64,000 bases of DNA from Asanoa iriomotensis (GCF_016862515.1 NZ_BONC01000017.1:62001-126000), one strand, 5' to 3'; positions 46,480 to 55,227 are shown, numbered from the stretch's first letter. Notes: generated from the letters alone by a model not told the origin. Numbers and translations: made by a program.

Positions 46480-46517
46480 TTCATGACACCAGCGAATCTT
46501 AGCGGAGGAGAACGTCC

Positions 46518-47795
46518 ATGTCTTCGGTCCTGCTCTGCAGCAGCCCCGTGCACGGGCATGTGGCACCTCTGCTCGGCGTGGCGAGCCACCTCGTCGCCAC
46601 CGGCCACCGGGTGCGCTTCCTGACGGGAGCCCGCTACCGCGACGCCGTCGCCGGCACCGGCGCCGACTTCCTGTCACTGCCGGCGGCGGCCGACTTCGAC
46701 GACACCGCGCTCGACCGCGAGTTCCCGGCCCGGAACGACTACACCGGCCTGGACCGGCTGCGGTACGACCTCCGCGAGGTGTTCCTGCGGCCCATGCCCG
46801 AGCAGGTCGCCGCCGTCGACGCGGCCCTCGCGGCCGAGTCGACCGACGCGGTCCTGGCCGAGATGCTGTTCTTCGGCGCCGCCGCCCTGACACAGCGCCC
46901 ACGGACGAGCCGGCCCACGGTGGTCAGCCTCGGCATCGTGCCGCTGAGCCTTCGTAGCCGCCACACCGCGCCGTTCGGGCTCGGCCTGCATCCCATGCCG
47001 GGGCCGGTCGGCCGGCTGCGCAACGGGTTGCTCAACGTCGCGATGGAGAAGGTCGTGTTCGGGAGCGTCCATCGGTACGCGCAGCGGGTGCACCAGGCCG
47101 CGACGGGGAGGCGCCTGTCGGGGTTCGTGCTCGACTGGCCATCGTGGACGGACGCGGTGGTGCAGTTCACGGTGCCGGGCTTCGAGTACCCGCGCCCGGA
47201 CCGCGACCACCACGTGCACTTCGTCGGGCCCGTCAGCCGCGGCGGCTTCGACCAGCCGCTGCCGTCATGGTGGGGGGACCTGTCCGCCGGCCGCCCGGTC
47301 GTGCACGTCACCCAGGGGACCATCGCCAACCAGGACTACTCAGCGCTGATCCGCCCGACGATCGACGCGCTGGCCGACGACGACGTGCTCGTGGTGGTCA
47401 GCACGGGCGGCCGGCCGGTGGAGACGCTCGACGGCCCGCTGCCGGCCAACGTGCGGGTGGCCTCCTACCTGCCGTACGACCTCCTCCTGCCCTTGACCGA
47501 CGTGATGGTGACCAACGGCGGCTACGGCGGGGTGCAGTTCGCGCTCCGGCACGGTGTGCCGCTGGTCGTGGCCGGCACGACCGAGGACAAGGTGGAGGTC
47601 AGCGCCCGCGTGGCCTGGTCGGGCGTGGGCGTCAACCTCAAGACCGACAACCCGACCTCGGCAGCGGTCGGCGCGGCGGTCCGGACGGTCCTGACCCACC
47701 CGGACTACCGCAAGTCGGCGGAGCGCATCGGTGCGGAGATCCTCGCGGCTCCGGGCCTCGCCGGTCTGGAGGCGGTCATCGCCACCCCGCGGTGA
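46518..47795 (+). CDS. MGT-type UDP-glycosyltransferase (GT1, GT-B fold)
   Basis: A 425-residue enzyme. VLLCSSPVHGHVAPLLGVASHL is the N-terminal GT1 block with the catalytic histidine, and the C-terminal donor domain has VHVTQGTIANQDYSALIRP, YLPYDLLLPLTDVMVTNGGYGGVQFALRHGVPLVVAG. This resembles macrolide glycosyltransferases that tailor natural products or inactivate antibiotics. GGAGGAG precedes ATG 46518. The adjacent TetR gene suggests an inducible self-protection or detoxification enzyme. Confidence 0.88.
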   Translation: MSSVLLCSSPVHGHVAPLLGVASHLVATGHRVRFLTGARYRDAVAGTGADFLSLPAAADFDDTALDREFPARNDYTGLDRLRYDLREVFLRPMPEQVAAVDAALAAESTDAVLAEMLFFGAAALTQRPRTSRPTVVSLGIVPLSLRSRHTAPFGLGLHPMPGPVGRLRNGLLNVAMEKVVFGSVHRYAQRVHQAATGRRLSGFVLDWPSWTDAVVQFTVPGFEYPRPDRDHHVHFVGPVSRGGFDQPLPSWWGDLSAGRPVVHVTQGTIANQDYSALIRPTIDALADDDVLVVVSTGGRPVETLDGPLPANVRVASYLPYDLLLPLTDVMVTNGGYGGVQFALRHGVPLVVAGTTEDKVEVSARVAWSGVGVNLKTDNPTSAAVGAAVRTVLTHPDYRKSAERIGAEILAAPGLAGLEAVIATPR

Positions 47796-47882
47796 TCAGC
47801 CGGGTTGTCAGCGCGGCGTCGCCGTCCGGTGCACGGGACGGCCCGCCCGGGCAATTGTCTTCTCCGGAGTCGGCGGGCTTGA

Positions 47883-48839
47883 ATGCGCCTGAAGGCTCCT
47901 ACGAGGACGGACGGCGGGCTGATGAAACGCCTGAAACCGGTGTTCGCCGACAAGAAATCCACGCTTCTCGCCACGGCCGGCATCTCGGTTCTCATCGCCG
48001 TGGTCGCCGAGCTGCTGCGCAACATCTTCAGCCCGGCGGCGTCCCGCTACATCTCACTGATCAACATCCTGTTGCTGGTCGTGGCGGCGATGATCCTGTT
48101 TCTCCTGCTCGAACTGCGCGAGCAGGTCGAGCGCGTCCAGGACAAGACCGGTGAGATCGCGACGACCGACGACGTCGAGGTGCTGCGCGCCAGCATCGAG
48201 CGGCTCAACAAGCACATCGGCTTCGCCATCGAGTACTACCGGTGCGGTGGGCGCGGCTCGGACGCGATCGAGAAGTTCCGCAAGCTCCACGACGCCGCCG
48301 GTGCGGTCATCCGCGAAGCGCCGGAACGCGCGCAGATCTTCGCCGTCAACTCCTATGTCGAGGTGTTCGCGGAGTCGAACACCGAGGAGGGCGAGCAGAT
48401 CCAGCGCGACTACCTCAAGGAGTTCATCAACCGGACGGACTGTCGCTACCACCGCCTGCTCCAGCTCAAGAACGGGCGGTTGCCCGGCAGCCCGCGGACT
48501 CCGCTGTCACGGCTGATCACGCCGGCCTACCTCGACCACTACCGCGACATGGCCGACCGCATGGTCACGAGGCCCCAACTGCCGATCATGATCGGCGAGG
48601 TCGCGGCGAAGCTACCCACGTCGTTCGTGGTGGTCAAGGACGCCAACAGCAGCAGCGGCAAGATCATCTGGCAGATCAACCAGCACGCCACGCACGCGCA
48701 CGACCCGGACGCGGAGGAGATGATGGGCATCTTCGTCATCACCGACCCGCAGGGCATCCTGATCCCGCGCTTCGTCAACTGGTTCGAGATGCTGGAGCGC
48801 ACGGGGAAGCGGCCGCTGCAGCCGCAGAATCTCGAGTAG
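47883..48839 (+). CDS. Membrane-anchored hypothetical protein
   Basis: A 318-residue protein (305 if ATG 47922 is used; neither has a good ribosome site). Two hydrophobic helices near the N-terminus (LLATAGISVLIAVVAELL and ISLINILLLVVAAMILFLLL) lead into a charged helix (ELREQVERVQDKTGEI), then a soluble domain of about 220 residues. That domain has AQIFAVNSYVEVF, EEGEQIQRDYLKEFINRTDCRYHR and SFVVVKDANSSSGKIIWQINQH, which could be a phospholipase-D-like or nucleotide-sensing fold, but no catalytic HKD motif is visible. Not recognised. Confidence 0.65.
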   Translation: MRLKAPTRTDGGLMKRLKPVFADKKSTLLATAGISVLIAVVAELLRNIFSPAASRYISLINILLLVVAAMILFLLLELREQVERVQDKTGEIATTDDVEVLRASIERLNKHIGFAIEYYRCGGRGSDAIEKFRKLHDAAGAVIREAPERAQIFAVNSYVEVFAESNTEEGEQIQRDYLKEFINRTDCRYHRLLQLKNGRLPGSPRTPLSRLITPAYLDHYRDMADRMVTRPQLPIMIGEVAAKLPTSFVVVKDANSSSGKIIWQINQHATHAHDPDAEEMMGIFVITDPQGILIPRFVNWFEMLERTGKRPLQPQNLE

Positions 48840-48841
48840 CC

Positions 48842-49186
48842 GTGTCCGCCGTCATCATGGCGCTGCTGGCCGCCGTCGACCGCAGGGACTGGCCGGCACT
48901 GTGCGCCATGGTCACGCCGGACGTGATCTACGACCGTCCCGGCTACCCGACCATCCACGGCATCGACGCCTGGCTGGCGTTCTACCGCGACACGCGGGTG
49001 ATCACGACGGGCCGCCATCACGTGGTCCGCGTGCTGGCCGACGAGGTCCAGGGCTTCTGTTGGGGCGACTTCGCCGGCGTCACCCGCGCCGGGGAGTCGG
49101 TGGAGGTCCTCTTCGCGGACTGGTACGCCTTCCGCGACAACCGCATCTGCCAACGCCGCACGTTCTTCTACGAGCGCGCCATCTGA
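48842..49186 (+). CDS. SnoaL/NTF2-like small protein
   Basis: A 114-residue protein. ALLAAVDRRDWPALCAMVTPDVIYDRPGYPTIHGIDAWLAFYRDT and ADWYAFRDNRICQRRTFFYE follow the SnoaL-like (NTF2 fold) pattern of a cone-shaped binding pocket. GTG 48842 lies two bases after the previous stop. Could be an isomerase, hydrolase or ligand-binding protein; no specific activity can be named. Confidence 0.75.
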   Translation: MSAVIMALLAAVDRRDWPALCAMVTPDVIYDRPGYPTIHGIDAWLAFYRDTRVITTGRHHVVRVLADEVQGFCWGDFAGVTRAGESVEVLFADWYAFRDNRICQRRTFFYERAI

Positions 49187-49214
49187 GCGTCTCCCTGTGA
49201 GCCGGGCCACGCAT

Positions 49215-49274
49215 AACTTGAACAGCGCTGTACGACCTATGTAGCGTCTTAACTCGTACAACACTGTTCGAGTT
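49215..49274. promoter_or_regulatory. Two copies of a 24-bp dyad operator (TetR-like)
   Basis: Copies at 49215-49238 and 49251-49274 agree at 17 of 24 positions, and each contains an ACA-N4-TGT core flanked by G/C dyads. The second is near-symmetric, AACTCG to CGAGTT, and ends at the base before ATG 49275. Centres are 36 bp apart. No regulator gene adjoins; the nearest TetR gene is about 2.8 kb upstream. Confidence 0.6.
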
Positions 49275-49982
49275 ATGGAGTCCTTCGTGCACAGCGTCGT
49301 CTATCCCAGGCAGGACATCGACCCTTGGCTCGTGCGGTCGGTGGCGCGGCTCGCCACCGTCGTCGGTGGGCCGCTGTTCCTGCTCACCGTCATCGCACAC
49401 CCGGCCCGCGACGGGCACCACATCGCCGCCAACGCCGGCTGGTACATCTTCACCCACACGATGGAGGCCATCAGCCTGCTGGTCCTGACGGTCGGTCTCG
49501 CCGGGTTCCTGGCTCTCGGCACGCGGCGGCTGCGGCCGGGGGAGCTCGCCTCGATCCTCACCGCTCTCGTCGGCACGATGCTGTGGTTCGGCCTGATCGT
49601 CTACGACGGCAGCCACAACCCCGCGACGGCGATGTACGCCCCCGACCGCGTGCACACGTCCGCGGACGTCGATTTCGAGGGCGGCACCATCGTGCTGGCC
49701 GCCAACATCGTCTTCCCGTTGGGATACGTGCTCCTCGCGGTGCTGCTCGCCCGCCACGGCCGGCGCTGGACGGGCGTGCTGCTGGGATCCGGCGGCGTGG
49801 TCTACGCGCTCGGTGGCACGGTGTCGCTGTTCGGCTTCGGTCCACATTCGACGGCCACCTCGATCGTCGAGATCGTCGGCGCTACGGGGCTCGCGCTCGG
49901 ATACGTCCTGCTCGGCCGCCGTGGTGTCGATGGGACTGTCGTGACCGCTGATGCCCAGGTCAACTCGCGCGCCATGACCTGA
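49275..49982 (+). CDS. Hypothetical multi-span membrane protein under operator control
   Basis: A 235-residue protein with about six hydrophobic segments (VVGGPLFLLTVIAHPA, MEAISLLVLTVGLAGFLAL, IVLAANIVFPLGYVLLAVLL, ATSIVEIVGATGLALGYVLL). No family is recognised. ATG 49275 has no ribosome site and abuts the second operator copy; GTG 49287 has GGAG six bases upstream and may be the true start (231 residues). Tight repression by a TetR-type protein is expected. Confidence 0.7.
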   Translation: MESFVHSVVYPRQDIDPWLVRSVARLATVVGGPLFLLTVIAHPARDGHHIAANAGWYIFTHTMEAISLLVLTVGLAGFLALGTRRLRPGELASILTALVGTMLWFGLIVYDGSHNPATAMYAPDRVHTSADVDFEGGTIVLAANIVFPLGYVLLAVLLARHGRRWTGVLLGSGGVVYALGGTVSLFGFGPHSTATSIVEIVGATGLALGYVLLGRRGVDGTVVTADAQVNSRAMT

Positions 49983-49986
49983 CAAC

Positions 49987-50006
49987 CCGGTTCCAACCGA
50001 AACCGG
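49987..50006 (+). terminator. Possible terminator hairpin
   Basis: CCGGTT (49987-49992) and AACCGG (50001-50006) pair around an 8-base loop five bases after the stop at 49982. There is no T-tract and the stem is short. Confidence 0.35.
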
Positions 50007-50083
50007 ATCACCGCCAATGGACTCCCGGTAACTTCACCAACACGAGGGTTCATCGCTTTCCCGAGCAAAAGGGGCGGCTGACC

Positions 50084-51256
50084 ATGCGCGTTTCGACCCG
50101 GGTGCGGCGTTCGACATCCACACTCCTGCTCGCCGTCCTCGCCTTAGGTCTCGTCACGGGTGGCACCCGCCAGGCCCTGGTTCGGGCCAGCGACGGCCCG
50201 GCCACCGCGCCGGCCGGCGACTCCGACGCCCAGCAGGTGGTCGAGATCATCGAACGGGCGATGAAGGAACAGGACCTCACGGGCGCGGTGTACGGGGTGT
50301 GGCGTGGCGACGAGGTGGTCGCCGTGGGCGCGATCGGCGACTCACCGATCGGGCTGCCGGCGACGCCCGACATGCTCGTCCGAATCGGGCAGCCGATGGA
50401 GCCGATGCTCTCCACCGTGCTGTTGCAGCTCGACGGCGAAGGCGTTCTCGACCAGGACGCGCCGATCGCGAAGTGGCTGCCCGACTTCCCGCGGGCCGAC
50501 CAGATCACGCCCAGGATGCTCGCCAGCAGCACGTCCGGCATCTCCGACTACGTGACGAACCCCAACTTCCTGGAGCAGTTCTACGCGAACCCGTTCACGG
50601 GATTCACCAGCGAGCAACTGATCGCACTCGCCAACGAGCGACCGCCGCTGTTCGCGCCCGGCACGGATTTCGCGTACGCGCACAGCGACCTGGTCGTGTT
50701 GGGCCAGGTCCTGCAGGCGGCAACCGGAAAGCCGCTGGGCGACCTGTTGCAGGAGCGCATCCTGGACCCGCTGGCCATGGGCGACAGCAAGGTGGTGCTG
50801 ACGTCGCAGATCGACGAGCCGTACCTGCACGGCTACACGAACGAGCGCGGCGTCTTCGAAGACTCGTCCTTCTGGAACCCGACGGCGTTCCTCCACAGCG
50901 GAAACATGACGACGACGGTGGCAGACGTGGCCACCTGGATCCGCGCGCTGGCCGACGGTCAACTCCTGACCGCGGAGCAGCACGCGGCCATGATGGCCCC
51001 GTCGACGGCCGGCCTGGACTCGCTGACGACGGACAAGTTCTTCGCGTACGGCGTGGCGCACGCGGGCGACTGGCTCTTCATGAACCCGGCCTACGGCGGC
51101 TACCACGGCGTCGTCTACTACGACACGCAGACACAGACGCTGGTCATCGCGTACGTGACACTGGGCCCGACCTCCGACGCGAACACCGACAACGCGCTGC
51201 CGCTGGGCAAGGAGATCGCTACGCTCCTGGTCCCGAACAACCCACCACAGATCTGA
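50084..51256 (+). CDS. Serine-hydrolase-fold (beta-lactamase/DD-peptidase-like) secreted protein lacking SxxK
   Basis: A 390-residue protein with an N-terminal signal (STSTLLLAVLALGLVTGG). The overall serine beta-lactamase-like layout is clear: LTGAVYGVWRGDEVVAVGAIG, SSTSGISDYV, PPLFAPGTDFAYAHSDLVVLGQVLQAATGKPLGDLLQERILDPLAM and the GGYHGVVYYD block. The active-site element normally RIGSxTK reads RIGQPMEP: Gln103 and Glu106 replace the nucleophilic serine and lysine. The YxN motif is YAH. It is thus probably non-catalytic, perhaps a binding or decoy protein. A rare TTA leucine codon lies at 50144-50146 (residue 21). It has no close operon partner. Confidence 0.8.
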   Translation: MRVSTRVRRSTSTLLLAVLALGLVTGGTRQALVRASDGPATAPAGDSDAQQVVEIIERAMKEQDLTGAVYGVWRGDEVVAVGAIGDSPIGLPATPDMLVRIGQPMEPMLSTVLLQLDGEGVLDQDAPIAKWLPDFPRADQITPRMLASSTSGISDYVTNPNFLEQFYANPFTGFTSEQLIALANERPPLFAPGTDFAYAHSDLVVLGQVLQAATGKPLGDLLQERILDPLAMGDSKVVLTSQIDEPYLHGYTNERGVFEDSSFWNPTAFLHSGNMTTTVADVATWIRALADGQLLTAEQHAAMMAPSTAGLDSLTTDKFFAYGVAHAGDWLFMNPAYGGYHGVVYYDTQTQTLVIAYVTLGPTSDANTDNALPLGKEIATLLVPNNPPQI

Positions 51257-51396
51257 CGTCCATCTCGCACCACCGAGAACAGGACTCGACCGTTGTCGCA
51301 GGGGTCCGGGCCGGAGTTTTCCGAAGCTGGGTGGGCGTGCGGGTCGGGCTGGCACGATCGGAAGCGACCGCGTATGTCGACGCGAGGGAGATCGCC

Positions 51397-52119
51397 ATGG
51401 CACGGCCCACCATCGTCCTGGTGCACGGAGCGTGGGCCGACGGGTCCAGTTGGAACGCCGTCGCGGCGGCCCTGCGGACGCAGGGGCACAGCGTGCTGAC
51501 GCTGCCCAACCTGCTGCGCGGCCCGAACATCGACGCGGCGTACGTGGCGTCGTGCCTCGAGCAGCGCACGAGCGGGCCCGTGGTGCTGGTCGGGCACTCG
51601 TACGGCGGCTTCGTCGTCACCAACGCCGCAAAGGCCGGCGGTGACGTGCGGGCACTGGTCTACATCGACGCCTTCGCGCCCGACGAGGGCGAGACCGCCT
51701 TCACGATCCTGGGCGACTCCGGCTCGGCGCTCGCGGTGCCCGACCCGACGACGGTCCTGGAGCTCGTCGGCTATCCGGGCGCGCCGGAAGGCGACCTCGA
51801 CGCGTTCCTCAAGCCCGACACGGTGCACACCGCGTTCGCGCAGGACCTGCCGGAAGCGGACCGCTGGCTGATCGTGCAGAGCCAGCGCCCGATCACGTTG
51901 AGCGCCAACAACACGCCGTCCGGCGTGCCCGCGTGGAAGTCCCTGCCGAGCTGGACCGTGGTCGGCAACGACGACCGCGTCATCCCCGCGGCCACCCAAC
52001 GCCGCATGGCCGAACGCGCCGGTGCCACCGTCACCGAGGTGGACGCCTCCCACGTCTCGATGGTCTCCCAACCCCAGGCGACGATCGACGCCGTCCTCGC
52101 CGCGGCGGCTTCTGTCTAG
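51397..52119 (+). CDS. Alpha/beta hydrolase
   Basis: A 240-residue hydrolase. TIVLVHGAWADGSSWNAVA supplies the oxyanion region, VVLVGHSYGGFVVT the nucleophile elbow with Ser68, and DASHVSMVSQP the late histidine. The sequence is of the esterase/salicylate-esterase-like type, without a lid of note. ATG 51397 follows GAGGGAG. It ends four bases before the next gene. Substrate unknown. Confidence 0.85.
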   Translation: MARPTIVLVHGAWADGSSWNAVAAALRTQGHSVLTLPNLLRGPNIDAAYVASCLEQRTSGPVVLVGHSYGGFVVTNAAKAGGDVRALVYIDAFAPDEGETAFTILGDSGSALAVPDPTTVLELVGYPGAPEGDLDAFLKPDTVHTAFAQDLPEADRWLIVQSQRPITLSANNTPSGVPAWKSLPSWTVVGNDDRVIPAATQRRMAERAGATVTEVDASHVSMVSQPQATIDAVLAAAASV

Positions 52120-52123
52120 GACC

Positions 52124-52837
52124 ATGTCCCGCTTCACCGCGCACGTCCAAGAGGCGCACGGACTGCCGCGCTGGCGCCAGGCGACCACCATCGCGGCCGA
52201 GGTCACCTACGGTGGACCGTTCTGGGCACTCAAAGGCGTCGCCGACCTCGCCGGCACCGACCACGTCGTGGCTGAGGTGCACCGCGAGCACATCCGGCTC
52301 ACCCAGCCGTCGGGCCGCGTCATCGAGTTCGACAAAGAGCCCGACGTCGTCACGGTGACCGAGCCGGACGGCACCGTCGATCGGGTCGAGCATCCCCGGG
52401 CGACCTTCGCCGGCTTCACCGCCGAGAGCCGATGGAGCCTGCCACAGGCGGCCTATTTCCAGGCGTACGCGACGTGGCTCTACCTGATCGAGGCCTTCGT
52501 GTTCACGTACCCGGGCGTCGAGATCGCGGAGCTGGAGCCGTGGATCGAGAACGGGGAGAGCTGGCGCGTCGTGCGCGCCACCTTCCCGCGCACCATCGAC
52601 GCGCACAGCACCACGCAGCTCTACTACTTCAACGCCGACGGCGACCTCGTGCGACTGGACTACGAACCGGACGTCAACGGCGGCTCGCCGACCGCGCACT
52701 ACCAACCCGCCCACACCACCGTCGACGGCGCGGTGGTCACCACGAAGCACGAGATCTACATCCGCAACGAGGACCGCACACCCGACCGCTCCCTGATGCC
52801 GATCACCATGGACGTCGCAGACATCACCCTGCACTGA
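52124..52837 (+). CDS. Hypothetical soluble protein
   Basis: A 237-residue protein with no signal or membrane helix. It is rich in short beta-type stretches (EVTYGGPFWALKGVADLAG, IRLTQPSGRVIEFDKEPDVVTV, WRVVRATFPRTIDAHSTTQLYYFNADGDLVRLDYEPDV) and reads like an antiparallel barrel of the outer-membrane-lipoprotein or START-lipid-sorting type, but no named family is recognised. It follows the alpha/beta hydrolase by four bases and is probably co-transcribed. Confidence 0.65.
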   Translation: MSRFTAHVQEAHGLPRWRQATTIAAEVTYGGPFWALKGVADLAGTDHVVAEVHREHIRLTQPSGRVIEFDKEPDVVTVTEPDGTVDRVEHPRATFAGFTAESRWSLPQAAYFQAYATWLYLIEAFVFTYPGVEIAELEPWIENGESWRVVRATFPRTIDAHSTTQLYYFNADGDLVRLDYEPDVNGGSPTAHYQPAHTTVDGAVVTTKHEIYIRNEDRTPDRSLMPITMDVADITLH

Positions 52838-52856
52838 AGAAACTACTCTGCGACGG

Positions 52857-53561
52857 GTGGACATCGCGTACGTGCTGATGCACAGCCCGTTGGTGGGGCC
52901 GTTGACGTGGGAGCCGGTCGCGCGGCGGCTGCCGGGTGCGGTCGTGCCGTCGTTCCTGCATCTTGCCGCCGCACGGCCGCCGTTCTGGCCGATCGTCGCC
53001 GAGACTGTGGCCAAAGCCGTCGCGCACCTGCCGCCGGACACCGGAGTGGTCCTGGTCGGGCACAGCAACGCCGGTCGGTTCATGCCGGTCGTGGTGGACG
53101 CGATCGGCCGCACCGTGCACGGTTGCGTGTTCGTCGACGCCTCCTTGCCCGCACGGTCCGGAGTGACCGACGCCGTCAAACCCGCCCTGCTCGACCTCGT
53201 CCGCCGCAAGGCGGAGGGTGACCGGTTGCCGCCCTGGTCCGAGTGGTTCGACGAGGACGAGATCGCGCCGATGTTCCCGGACGCGGAGACCATGCGGGCG
53301 GTCTGCGACGACCAGCCCCGGTTGCCGCTGTCCTACTTCGAGCAGCCCATTCCGGTCCCGGGCGGTTGGGACGACGGCATCCCGTGCTCGTACCTGATGT
53401 TCGCGCCGCCGGGCCAGCACGGCGACGACGACAAGGCGCGGGAGGCTCGGGCACGCGGCTGGCGGGTCGAACACCTGCCGGGCCGGCACCTGCACCAGCT
53501 CGTCGACCCGGATGCGGTGACGGCGATGATCTGCAAGCTGGGCGACGGTTCAGTTCGATGA
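52857..53561 (+). CDS. Alpha/beta hydrolase-like protein
   Basis: A 234-residue protein. VVLVGHSNAGRFMPVVV is the nucleophile elbow with Ser70, and LPGRHLHQLVDPDAV supplies the late histidine. The N-terminal HG motif is replaced by MHSPLVGPLTW. TACTCT ends seven bases before GTG 52857 with no ribosome site, so its message may be leaderless despite the preceding gene. Substrate unknown. Confidence 0.75.
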   Translation: MDIAYVLMHSPLVGPLTWEPVARRLPGAVVPSFLHLAAARPPFWPIVAETVAKAVAHLPPDTGVVLVGHSNAGRFMPVVVDAIGRTVHGCVFVDASLPARSGVTDAVKPALLDLVRRKAEGDRLPPWSEWFDEDEIAPMFPDAETMRAVCDDQPRLPLSYFEQPIPVPGGWDDGIPCSYLMFAPPGQHGDDDKAREARARGWRVEHLPGRHLHQLVDPDAVTAMICKLGDGSVR

Positions 53562-53689
53562 GGCCAGGAGCGCTGGGCACATCACCTCATAAGTGCGCGC
53601 CCAGTCGCTTCCTACGTCGACAGTGCTGAGTTTCGGTGGCGCCGACCGTCATATGGATGTCGGATTACACCACGGACGGGAGCACGCAC

Positions 53690-54238
53690 ATGACCTCGAC
53701 CGCTGACCGCTACCGCCGCCTGGCCGCGGCCTTCGGCGCGAAGCTGGAACGCGTCGGCACCGGCCGGTGGGCCGATCCGACGCCCTGCACCGAGTGGTCC
53801 GTGGCGGACCTGGTCGGGCACGTCGTGGCGATGCACGAGGTCCATCTGTTCCAGGTGGACCGCCGGCCGCTCGCCCGCCCCGACGTCGAGCAGGACCCGG
53901 TCGCCGCGTTCGCCGTGATCCGGGACCAGGTGCAGGGGGACCTCGACGACGAGGTGCGGGCGCGGGAGGCGTACGACGGCCGGTTCGGCCGGTGGACCTT
54001 CGCCGAGGGCATCGACCGCTCGATCTGCACCGAGTTGGTCGTCCATGGCTGGGACCTGGCCCGCGCGACCGGCCAGGACGACCGGATCGACCCTGAGGAG
54101 ATTCGGCGGGTACGCGCGGCGCTCGCGATCGTCGGCGACGACGTGGTGCGCGGGATGATGGCGGGCCCGCAGGTGACGGTCGGCCCGCTCGCCGACGAGC
54201 AGGCGCGCCTGCTGGCCTACCTGGGCCGACGGCCGTGA
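53690..54238 (+). CDS. TIGR03086-family metal-binding (DinB/mycothiol-type) protein
   Basis: A 182-residue protein. DPTPCTEWSVADLVGHVVAMHEVHLF and CTELVVHGWDLARATGQ carry the histidines of the metal site in the TIGR03086/MDMPI N-terminal fold. ATG 53690 is chosen for GGGAG seven bases upstream. It overlaps the ECF sigma gene by four bases (GTGA), so the two are made together; a sensing role for that sigma factor is possible but unproved. Confidence 0.8.
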   Translation: MTSTADRYRRLAAAFGAKLERVGTGRWADPTPCTEWSVADLVGHVVAMHEVHLFQVDRRPLARPDVEQDPVAAFAVIRDQVQGDLDDEVRAREAYDGRFGRWTFAEGIDRSICTELVVHGWDLARATGQDDRIDPEEIRRVRAALAIVGDDVVRGMMAGPQVTVGPLADEQARLLAYLGRRP

Positions 54239-55182
54239 TCGACGAGGCCGCGTTCACCGGTCTGGTGCAGGCGCACCGGCACGAGTTGCGGGTGCACTGC
54301 TACCGGATGGTCGGGTCGTTCTCGGACTCCGAAGACCTGGTGCAGGAAACCCTGCTGCGGGCCTGGCGGAAGCGCGACACCGTGCAGGGACCCGCGACGG
54401 CGCGAGCGTGGCTCTACCGCATCGCCACCAACGTCTGTCTGGACTTCCTCGACGGAGCCGAGCGTCGGCCGCGCCCCGCTGGCCTGTCCGGCGACCTGAT
54501 TCCCTGGCTCGAGCCGTACCCGGACATCCTGCTCGACCAGGTCATCGAGAAGGAGACGATCGAGCTCGCGTTCCTGATCGCCGTGCAGCACCTGCCGCCC
54601 AAGCGGCGGGCGGTGCTCATCATGCGCGACGTTCTGGGTTGGCCGGCCACCCGCACCGCGGACGTGCTCGACCTCAGCGTCGCCGCGGTGAACAGCGCCC
54701 TGCCCCGCGCCCGCGCGACCCTGCGCTCCCACCTGCCACCGCGCCGGCTGGAATGGGCGCCCGACGCGGATCCGACCACCGCCGAACGCACGCTGGTGCG
54801 GCGCTACCTGGCGCTCCTGGAACAGGCCGACACGGCCGCCATGGCGGAACTGCTCCACGAGGACGTCCGCGTCACCATGCCGATGCCCCAACCATGCGCG
54901 ACCGGCGCCCGGCCGACACAGTGGGTCGGGCGGGCCGCGTTCACCGCCGCGCTCGACGAGATCCTGGCCCCTGCCTCGCCGGCCTACCTGGGGCAGTGGC
55001 GGCGGCGGCCGACAAGGGCCAACCGGCAACCGGCGGTCGCACACTACCTGCGCCGGCCGGGGGACACGCTCTATCGGGCGCAGGTGCTGGAGGTCCTGCG
55101 CGTGACCGACGGCCGGATCGCGGAGATCACCTCGTTCGATCCGGGCCTGCTTCCCGCCTTCGACCTCCCCGCGACCTGCTGA
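54235..55182 (+). CDS. ECF sigma factor with SnoaL-like C-terminal domain (SigG-like)
   Basis: A 315-residue sigma factor. Region 2 is HRHELRVHCYRMVGSFSDSEDLVQETLLRAWRK, region 4 is HLPPKRRAVLIMRDVLGWPATRTADVLDLSVAAVNSALPRARATL, and a SnoaL-like tail of about 125 residues follows (LVRRYLALLEQADTAAMAELL). This resembles the actinobacterial SigG-type group with a fused regulatory tail and no anti-sigma gene nearby. GTG 54235. A perfect hairpin ends its transcript. Confidence 0.88.
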   Translation: MIDEAAFTGLVQAHRHELRVHCYRMVGSFSDSEDLVQETLLRAWRKRDTVQGPATARAWLYRIATNVCLDFLDGAERRPRPAGLSGDLIPWLEPYPDILLDQVIEKETIELAFLIAVQHLPPKRRAVLIMRDVLGWPATRTADVLDLSVAAVNSALPRARATLRSHLPPRRLEWAPDADPTTAERTLVRRYLALLEQADTAAMAELLHEDVRVTMPMPQPCATGARPTQWVGRAAFTAALDEILAPASPAYLGQWRRRPTRANRQPAVAHYLRRPGDTLYRAQVLEVLRVTDGRIAEITSFDPGLLPAFDLPATC

Positions 55183-55186
55183 CACC

Positions 55187-55227
55187 AGGCCGGGCCGGCT
55201 GTCCGCGACGGACAGCCGGCCCGGCCT
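55187..55227. terminator. Perfect 19-bp stem bidirectional terminator
   Basis: 55187-55205 and 55209-55227 are exact inverted repeats with a 3-base CGA loop. It lies between the converging stops at 55182 and 55233. No T-tract follows, but the stem strength and position argue for two-way termination. Confidence 0.85.
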
